Assembly (NCBI RefSeq): GCF_031755915.1
Contig: NC_083389.1
Span: 22,443,001-22,507,000 of the forward strand
Length of the DNA stretch: 64,000 nt
Source: Ziziphus jujuba
Taxonomy: Eukaryota > Streptophyta > Magnoliopsida > Rosales > Rhamnaceae
Reading direction: 5' to 3'
Both the position numbers and the translations under genes were made by a program. Shown in pieces: positions 56,838 through 64,000 of the stretch (the first letter of the stretch is position 1; each line of letters begins with the position of its first letter). The notes beneath the pieces were generated by a model. The model worked only from the letters and a program-made list of their open reading frames with translations. It was not told the DNA's origin and made no database searches.

Positions 56838-57938
56838 ATGACAGATTCTAGAATAAGAAGAGGAGACACACCACTGAGAATTAATGAAGAAGAGTCCATA
56901 GGATTTCATGGTGGTCCACTAGCTACTGGGAGTGGTGAGCAAACGGAATTGAAAGCTGTTTTGGAACAATTACAGCAGGTGAGTGCTCAAGTTGAGCACA
57001 TGAATCAAAGGATGGGAAGGCTAGAAGTTTCCCAAGGAATGCCGAACACAAGAGATAGGCAAGAATTCCATGAAGATCGAGGTCGAGGAGGCCGTGAGAG
57101 ACCGAGAGAGGAATTTGAGGAGGAGAATTTCGGTGGAGACTTTGAGGAAGGCATGGACGAAACCTTTGCTGTCCGAGAGAGAGCTGGCCGAGGAAGGTAT
57201 AGGAGGGAAGAAATAGATGACAATCTTAGCAATACCAAGATCAACATCCCACCATTCATGGGAAAAAGTAATCACGAGGCATATTTGGAGTGGGAAGAAA
57301 AGATGGAGATGATATTCGACTGCCATAATTATTCGGAGGGTAAGAAGGTGAAGTTGGCAGCAATGGAGTTTGGCCATTATGCACTCCAATGGTGGACAAA
57401 TGAGCAAGGCACCCGAAGGAGAGTTGGTGATGACTTAATCACAACATGGCAACAAATGAAAGGAGCCATAAGAAAGCGATTTGTGCCATCCCATTACCAT
57501 AGGTGGCCGCATCAAAGGCTTCAATCTTTATCTCAAGGACGTAGGTCCATGGAGGATTATTACAAAGAGATAGAGATGCTCATGATGAGGCTGAATATGA
57601 ATGAGGATAGGGAGGCAACAATGGCGAGATTTCTTGGTGGTTTGAACCGTGACATTGCCAACCAGCTTGAATTGCAACAATACTTGGAGTTTGAGGAGAT
57701 GTTACATGTTGCCATTAAGCTTAAGCACCAATTCAAGAGGAGGGGAGTAGGATCACGGCTTGGAGGTGTTTCCAGTAGTGGGAGATTCAATTCAAGTGGC
57801 TGGAGAAACAATTCAACTAGTGAAATCAAACCAAAATCGAAAGGTGGAGAAGAAAGTACCAACCGGTCAAAAAAGGAGGCCAAAACTGAATCTGTCCAAG
57901 CACTTAGAGGTGAGATAAAATCTGATCCTAAACCTTAA
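56838..57938 (+). pseudogene. Gypsy gag (capsid part of gag-pol)
   Basis: The first ATG in frame is at 56838 (MTDSRIRRGDTPLRIN). A coiled-coil-like stretch (about residues 33-66, LKAVLEQLQQVSAQVEHM) is followed by an Arg/Glu-rich linker. The retrotransposon gag domain (residues about 135-300) includes YLEWEEKMEMIFDCHNYSE and MEDYYKEIEMLMMRLN. The frame ends at a TAA at 57936-57938, after which the same frame continues directly with the zinc knuckle, so the stop is a lesion rather than a natural end. It would form the virus-like particle. Confidence 0.9.
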
Positions 57939-58511
57939 AAATCCAGAGAAATAATTTGTTTTAAGTGCCAAGGAAGAGGACACATAGCCAGCCAATGCCC
58001 AAATAGAAGAATCATGGTAATAAAGGGTAATGGTGAGCTGGAATCTGCAAGTGAAGAAAGTGAAACTGAAACCGAGCAAGAGGAGGATTGCAATGATGAT
58101 GAAGCCGAACCAGTAGACACATCTAATACCGAGTTAAGCTTGGTTTCTAGGAGAGTACTTGCTGTCTACAAAGATGAAGAGCATGTACAAAGAGAAAACA
58201 TTTTCCACACTTACTGCGAAATACAAGGTAAGATTTGTAGCATGATTATAGATAGTGGGAGTTGTACTAATGTGATAAGTAATCTTGTAGTTGATAAATT
58301 AGGCTTGAAAACAATTAAACATCTAGAACCCTATAGGTTACAATGGTTAAATGATAGTGGTGAGATGAGGGTAAATAAGCAAGCCAAAGTTAAATTTAAT
58401 ATAGGTAGGTATGAGGATGTTGTCTTGTGTGACATTGTACCAATGCATGCCGGACATATTTTACTAGGTAGACCATGGCAATTTGACAAATATGCTACTC
58501 ATTTTGGTTGA
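57939..58511 (+). pseudogene. Gypsy nucleocapsid knuckle and aspartic protease
   Basis: In the same frame as gag, an intact CCHC knuckle (CFKCQGRGHIASQC, 57957-57998) is followed by an acidic linker. The aspartic protease carries the active site IIDSGSCTNVIS, with Asp-Ser-Gly at 58251-58259, and ends in the HILLGRPWQFD motif. A TGA at 58509-58511 stops the frame just after protease, again inside a frame that otherwise continues. Confidence 0.9.
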
Positions 58512-60303
58512 GAAAATAGTGTTGTTTTCAGGTTTAAAGGGAAGAAAATCAAGCTGGAGCCATTGACTCCCAAGGAGGTCTACAAAGATCAACTACAAAT
58601 GCAACAAAGGAGGGAGGCCGAAAAACTCAAGGAGAAAACAAGTATGGCACCAACGGATTCATCATCCTTTCAAGAAGGTGAGATTAAGGTTGCTGATCAA
58701 GGTAAGCTTTCTAAAACCCAAATTGAGTGGAAGAACCAAGAAAAAGCCGAGAGAGGGGTGAGAAAAGAGAGCAAACCCGAGAGCACCAAAAATCTGGAAA
58801 TTTCTGCCAATGAGAGCCAAACCGAGGGAAGAAAAAGAAAAGAAAGAAAAGAGAGGAAAAACCAGAATTTTTATTTGAGTTTTGGGGATATTAATAAGGC
58901 TATTGAATGTACAAAATCCTTGCTGGTCATGATATATAAAGAAAATTATTTTAATGATCAAACTAACTTTGAAGAACTTGAATTGCCAAGTTCAATGATT
59001 TCTCTTTTGAAGGAATTTGGAGATGTTTTCCCGAATGAGATTCCAAGTGGACTACCACCTATTCGAGAGATAGAATATCAAATTGACTTTGTCCCAGGGG
59101 CTGCCATACCAAATAGACCAGCATATAGAAGCAATTCCGAAGAAACAAAGTAGCTGCAAAAACAGATAAGTGATTTGCTTGATAAAGGATAAATTCGTGA
59201 GAGTTTAAGTCCATGTGCTGTTCCTGTTTTGTTGGTACCTAAAAAGGATGATTCTTGGAGAATGTATGTTGATTGTAGAGCTATAAATAACATCACCATT
59301 AAATATAGACATCCTATTCCTAGGCTAGATGATATGCTTGATGAGTTGCATGGTGCTTGCATGTTTACTAAAATTGATCTTAGGAGTGGTTATCATCAAA
59401 TTAGAATGAAAGAAAGTGATGAATGGAAAACCGCATTTAAAACTAAATATGGGCTGTATGAATGGTTAGTTATGCCTTTTGGATTATCTAATGCACCTAT
59501 TACTTTCATGAGGCTTATGAATCATGTAATGCGTCCATTTATTGGTAAATTTATGGTTGTTTATTTTGATGATATTTTGGTGTATAGCCGAAACTTGGAT
59601 GAGCATGTGGATCAACTTAGGCAAGTTTTGCAAGTTCTTAGAAAGGAAAGATTTTTTGCTAACATGAACAAGTGTGATTTTTGCAAAGATGAGCTTGCTT
59701 TTCTAGGATTTGTAGTAAGTGCTGCAGGAATTAAAATGGACCAAGCTAAAGTGCAAGCAATCAAAAAGTGGCCGGTTCCTACAACAATCACCCAAGTGAG
59801 GAGTTTCCATGGCTTGGTAAGTTTTTATAGAAGATTTGTCAAGGATTTTAGCACCATAGCCGCACCTTTGAATGAAGTTGTCAAGAAGAATGTTGGCTTT
59901 AAATGGGGGGAAGTACAAGAAAAATCTTTTAATTTGCTGAAAGAAAAATTGTGTAATGCATCTTTATTAGTTTTGCCAAATTTTTCGAAGACTTTTGAAA
60001 TTGAGTGTGATGCTTCGGGTGTAGGTATTGGAGCTGTCTTAATGCAAGAAGGAAGACCCATAGCCTACTTTAGTGAAAAGTTAAATGGAGCTGCACTAAA
60101 CTATCCGACATATGACAAGGAGATGTATGCTTTGGTGAGGACTTTGGAGACGTGATAGCATTATTTCATGCCAAAGGAGTTTGTGATTCATATGGATCAT
60201 AAGTCTTTGAAGCATATTAAGGGTCAAGGAAAGCTCAACCGAAGGCATGCCAAGTGGATTGAATTTGTTGAAACCTTTCCATATGTGATCCGCTACAAAA
60301 AAA
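58512..60303 (+). pseudogene. Gypsy reverse transcriptase and RNase H
   Basis: A charged linker leads into the RT N-terminus (LLKEFGDVFPNEIPSGLPP). After in-frame stops at 59151 (TAG) and 59190 (TAA), the RT core follows with [29 protein letters not shown] and the intact catalytic [12 protein letters not shown] (about 59562-59573). RNase H follows with [18 protein letters not shown]. Two adjacent stops (TGA TAG, 60153-60158) interrupt RNase H. An extra A in a run of seven (60297-60303) shifts the frame before the [12 protein letters not shown] end. Confidence 0.92.
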
Positions 60304-61671
60304 GGTAAGGAAAATGTGGTTGCCGATGCATTATCGCGAAGGTATGTACTATTTTCTACCTTAGATGCTAGGTTGCTTGAATTTGAACAATTGAAAGAAC
60401 TTTATGAGCATGATAGTGACTTTGGAGAAATTTTTAGAACCTGTTTGAAACATGGATTTAATAAATTTTACATATTTGAGGGGTATTTGTTTAAGGAAAA
60501 CAAACTTTGTGTGCCTAATTGTAGCATTAGGGAATTATTGGTTCGGGAAGGACATGGGGGTGGTTTAATGGGTCATTTTGGTGTTTTTAAAACTTTATCC
60601 TCGCTGCAAGAACATTTTTATTGGCCTAATATGAGGAGAGATGTTGAGAGAATTTGTGAAAGATGTTTGAAGTGCCAACAACCAAAATCAACATTGAAGC
60701 CGCATGGATTGTATAAGCCTTTACCGATTCCTATCTATCCTTGGGTAGATTTGTCTATGGATTTTATTCTTGGTTTTCCTAGGTCAAGGACAGGTAAGGA
60801 TTCAATATTTGTTGTAGTAGATAGGTTTTCTAAGATGGCACATTTTATTGCATGTAATAAAACTGATGATGCAGCCAATGTTACTAATTTATTTTTCAAG
60901 GAAATTGTGAGATTGCATGGAATGCCAAGAACTATTGTTTCGGATAGGGATGGTAAGTTCTTAAGTTATTTTTGGAAAACTTTATGGGCCAAGTTAGGTA
61001 CTAAACTTTTATTTTCAACTACTTGTCATCCACAAACTGATGGACAAACCGAAGTAGTGAATAGAACTTTGTCTGAATTGTTGAGAGCATTAATTAGTCA
61101 AAATTTGAGAACTTGGGAGGATTGTTTGCCACATGTTGAATTTGCTTATAATAGGTCTTTGCATTCAGCAACTAAATTTACTCCTTTTGAAATTGTTTAT
61201 CGTTTTAATCCTTTGACTCCATTAGATCTAACATCTTTACCTTTAAGTGAACGTGCTAATCTAGATGGGAAACAAAAAGCTGATCTTGTTAAGCAGATTC
61301 ATGAAAAGACTAAGGCTAATATTGAGAGGAGGGCCGAGCAATATGCAAGGAATGCTAACCAATGCCGAAAACAGGTTGTTTTTGAAACTAGGGATTGGGT
61401 TTGGTTACACTTGAGGAAGGAGAGGTTTCCCGAACAGCGAAAATCAAAATTGATGCCGAGAGGCAATGGACCTTTTCAAGTTTTGGAGCGGATAAATGAA
61501 AATGCTTACAAACTTAATTTACCAGGTAAGTATAATGTTAGTGCTACATTCAATGTTGCTGATTTATCTCCTTTTGCTGCAAGTGATGATTTTGATTTGA
61601 GGGAAAATCCTTTTCAAGAGGAGAGGAATGATGCGAATCCGCCCGAGCTCGTACAACCGACAACTTACTAG
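60304..61671 (+). pseudogene. Gypsy integrase, with C-terminal tail entering the 3' LTR
   Basis: The shifted frame is open for about 450 codons. It has a zinc-binding HHCC domain ([13 protein letters not shown] then CERCLKCQQ). The catalytic core has Asp in [10 protein letters not shown], Asp in VSDRDGKF and Glu in [11 protein letters not shown], so the triad is complete. A GPF/Y-like module ([20 protein letters not shown]) follows. No chromodomain follows. The frame crosses the PPT into the 3' LTR at 61629 and hits a TAG at 61669, where the 5' LTR has TGG and stays open. Confidence 0.92.
61616..61628 (+). promoter_or_regulatory. Polypurine tract of the CRM-like Gypsy element
   Basis: AAGAGGAGAGGAA immediately before the 3' LTR start TGATGC. 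It also lies inside the polyprotein frame. Confidence 0.88.
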
Positions 61672-62521
61672 GGAGCTGATCCGATACGGATGAAGACTAG
61701 ACCGATCACTAGGGCTCAAGCTAAGAGGTTTAAGGACAACCTTGCTGCCTTTATCCAGAAAGTAATTCATTCTCAAAAGGGCTTGTCCATATCTGAAGAT
61801 AAAAGATCTGTTTTAAGTATCCAAGTGGTGGAGGCTGATACATCGGATATTTTACATCGGACACCCATACATCGGACATTTTATATCGGACACCCATGCC
61901 TCAGACATCTGACCTCAGACTTCGGACATCGGACATAACTTAGCTCGGACAGACATCAGTTAGCTCGGACAGACATAAGTTAGCTCGGACATCAGGTAGA
62001 CATAAGTTAGCTCGGACATCAGATATAAGTCAGCTTAGTTGTCAAACTAGTCAACACGTTTTCTGATTTGCGTTTGACTTTTCTTTTTGGGTTTTTATTT
62101 ATTTGCTGGACAAATAAGTTTAGGAAAGTTTTTATTTTATTATTTTGTTTGTAAATTAATTAATTCCTAATAGAAAATAAGGGAATTAATTAATTAGATT
62201 AGGAAAGGAAAGATTCGGTCAAGCTAGAACTCTTCATTGTGTGGCGAGTTTTTCCTAGGGTTTTTAGGGTTTATTTTGTTTCTTTCAAAACCTATTTAAA
62301 GGCTTATTTTTCAATAAGAGTACAACTTTGATTTGATTAAGAAAATACTTGTGAGATTAATTATCTCTTTGTTCTTTGAGAACATCTAAAACACCATTAG
62401 AGAATTGGTTATTTAAGCTTGACTTATCAATAGGATTTCCATCCCCTATTGTAGCGTCTACATTACACTAAGGTTTTTAACCACAGGTTGGTTAGGGATT
62501 GAGATCAATTCTATTAGAACT
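61629..62521 (+). repeat. 3' LTR of the CRM-like Gypsy element (3' end truncated)
   Basis: It matches 54730 onward up to TCTATTAGAACT. The last ~80 bases of the 5' LTR (through GGAGCAGATCGTCC to GTATCA) have no counterpart here, and the sequence switches to the outer element's LTR at about 62522. The octamer minisatellite is at 61839-62038. Confidence 0.88.
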
Positions 62522-64000
62522 TGAATAAAAACATGAAATATCAAATAATACCTCAATACATAAAGATAAGGCCACAATAGCATACAAATCCATAGCTATG
62601 GTCCACAACTACAGCACGTCATCCATAACTACACATACATAATAGGGTCATTACCATATCCAATATTTAGGTCAAAGTATTTTAAGAGTATTTGTAAAAT
62701 TATATAACTTATGCAGATAAGTTTAGAAAAATAAAGATAAACAGGGAAAGTTATATAGTACTGCTTCTATGGAAAATACGAAACAACAAGTGATGCGCTA
62801 GGTAGACTTTCCTCTAACTGACTAGACCTATGGTAAAGAATTTAAAAACAAACAAAATGTGAGATAAAGATATCTCAGTGAGTGGTACGGTAGAGTAGAA
62901 AAATTATATTTTATTTCTGTAATTATTTCTCTCAAGACCTTTGTTTCACCTTTTCAAAAGGTTTCCCGTTTAAAAATCATTTCAAAAACCTAACTTGTGA
63001 CCCAAATCAGTATCATAAAACTGATGCTCAAATAGTATAAAATCAACAACCATTAAAATATTATAAACTGGATTAATTATAATATAAAAATTGAACGTAA
63101 AATAAAATAAACATAACTTGACAAAATAATTATGAAAGTGCAGATAAACTATAAATATTAGAAAAACTAACAATGTACTCAAAAATATAAACAATGTATC
63201 ATACGATATGTCTAGCGCCACCAAGTGGTGTACAGCATCTTGGAATACCATCGAACAATAAAAGAATAGAAACATGTGGGTTGAACCCACCCTATAACCT
63301 TTAGCATCCTATAAGCATCATGATATTAGAAACCTATTGGATGAACCCACTTCATGACCGTTAGTATATGAAAGGTATTGTGGTAATAATAAACCTACAG
63401 GATAAACCCAATCTCATGACCCTTAGCATACTATAGGCATCGTGGCAATTTTATGGACTATGAAATATCGTGGCAATTTTATGGACTATGAAATAATACT
63501 GACTAGAGACAATGATACTATATGGTACACCAATTAAAAATAACAATACAATATTTATAAAATAAAATTTTCAAGATCATAATTTTCCAACAATATTGTA
63601 CTATAAGGTATAATTTAATATTCAAATCCAACCATTTATTTAAATATTTTAAAAATCCAAATCAACATTTCATGCCAAAATATAAATATCAATAATGAAA
63701 TATATATCACTGTAAACCATTTTTTGTGACTCAAAATTATAAAATACTTAAATACGCTTAAAAATATATAATTTCCAATTCACTTTCTCAAAATAAATTA
63801 TTTTCAAAAATAATTAAAACCTTAATTCAAATGCCAAGATATTTAAATGCCATGTTCAACAAGTTTATTATGAATTCATCAGAGTTTGAAACCATTTAAA
63901 ATCTTATCAAAAGTCATATAAGATGATAATACATATATATAAAAGTAGAGATTCATATATGAATAAAATAAACATTTAAATCAAATGATGTATACATAAA
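62522..64000 (-). repeat. 5' LTR of the long-LTR Gypsy element, continued beyond the insertion
   Basis: It aligns with 49730-50700 in the same direction, with shared words TACCTCAATACATAAAGATA / TAGCTCAATACATAAAGATA, AATATTTAGGTCA and CACCAATTAAAAATAACA. A ~55-bp unit (ATAGGCATCGTGGCAATTTT region, with AACCCA...CATGACC...TTAGCAT) is locally repeated at 63280-63490. It runs off the window. Confidence 0.8.

Larger units (their letters stand above)
54730..62521 (+). mobile_element. Ty3/Gypsy retrotransposon (CRM-like chromovirus candidate), nested in an LTR
   Basis: The 5' LTR (54730-55690) and the 3' LTR (61629-62521, short by about 80 bases at its end) both begin TGATGC. The PBS TGGTATCAGAGCC is at 55693-55705, and the PPT AAGAGGAGAGGAA directly precedes 61629. 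Gag, PR, RT, RNase H and integrase lie in one frame up to a single-base frameshift near 60300. No chromodomain is visible. Instead the frame continues into the LTR with a basic GPITRAQAKR-like tail, a feature described for CRM chromoviruses. It sits inside the 5' LTR of the minus-strand element; the right junction has lost sequence, so no target duplication is visible. Confidence 0.9.
49588..64000 (-). mobile_element. Ty3/Gypsy element with 2.4-kb LTRs (Tekay/Del-like), minus strand, split by a younger insertion
   Basis: The 3' LTR is at 49588-51994. The internal part is at 51995-54669. The 5' LTR starts at 54670 and is interrupted at 54729/62522, then continues beyond the window end. The match between 49730-50700 and 62525-64000 (for example ATACATAAAGATA, ATATTTAGGTCA, AAATGTGAGATAAA) proves that the right block is the other LTR. 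The PBS complement GCTCTAATACCA is at 54656-54667. The PPT (AAGAGGGATAAAT on the minus strand) is at about 51995-52007. Long LTRs and the gag type fit Tekay/Del chromoviruses. No RT is present. Confidence 0.85.

Overview
The window looks like transposon-dominated intergenic DNA from a flowering plant, most likely a eudicot. It is AT-rich and full of (TA)n tracts. LTR retrotransposons with tRNA-Met-type primer sites (TGGTATYAGAGC), a hAT element with 8-bp target duplications, MITEs, and a TRIM array carrying a 5S-rRNA-like motif make up most of the recognisable content. I found no host protein-coding gene, rRNA or tRNA gene. The species cannot be named from this sequence.

Layout. (1) 1-5563: an old Ty1/Copia element on the minus strand, cut by the window's left edge, with its PBS and gag N-terminus flipped by an internal inversion. 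(2) 5564-13677: non-coding, with microsatellites and MITE remains. (3) 13678-18046: a second Copia element on the plus strand, with both LTRs and a perfect 5-bp target duplication (CTCAA) but no integrase core. (4) 18047-23461: non-coding, with a degenerate minisatellite and two MITEs. (5) 23462-32465: a tandem array of LTRs and very short internal domains on the minus strand. Each full LTR carries a region resembling the internal promoter of 5S rRNA, the hallmark of Cassandra TRIM elements. The array is interrupted by a 400-bp Tourist-like MITE (TSD TAA) and by a complete 5.8-kb hAT element (25233-31037, TSD GGTTCTGA) whose transposase frame is open. (6) 32466-49587: non-coding, with MITE copies, a second Cassandra fragment (42529-43085), a tandem duplication and an inverted-repeat element. 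(7) 49588-64000: a minus-strand Ty3/Gypsy element with 2.4-kb LTRs (Tekay/Del-like) that keeps gag and protease remains but has no recognisable reverse transcriptase. Its 5' LTR is split by a 7.8-kb plus-strand Ty3/Gypsy element (54730-62521) with gag, PR, RT, RNase H and integrase in one frame broken by stops and one frameshift. The coding frame of that inner element runs into its 3' LTR, as reported for CRM-type chromoviruses.

How the parts relate. The nesting gives a relative chronology. The Cassandra array predates both the MITE and the hAT element, and the long-LTR Gypsy element predates the CRM-like one. Nearly all retrotransposon lesions are single-base stops or lost zinc/catalytic residues, many explainable as C-to-T or G-to-A transitions, as expected for long-silenced methylated DNA. 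The hAT transposase is the only long uninterrupted frame.
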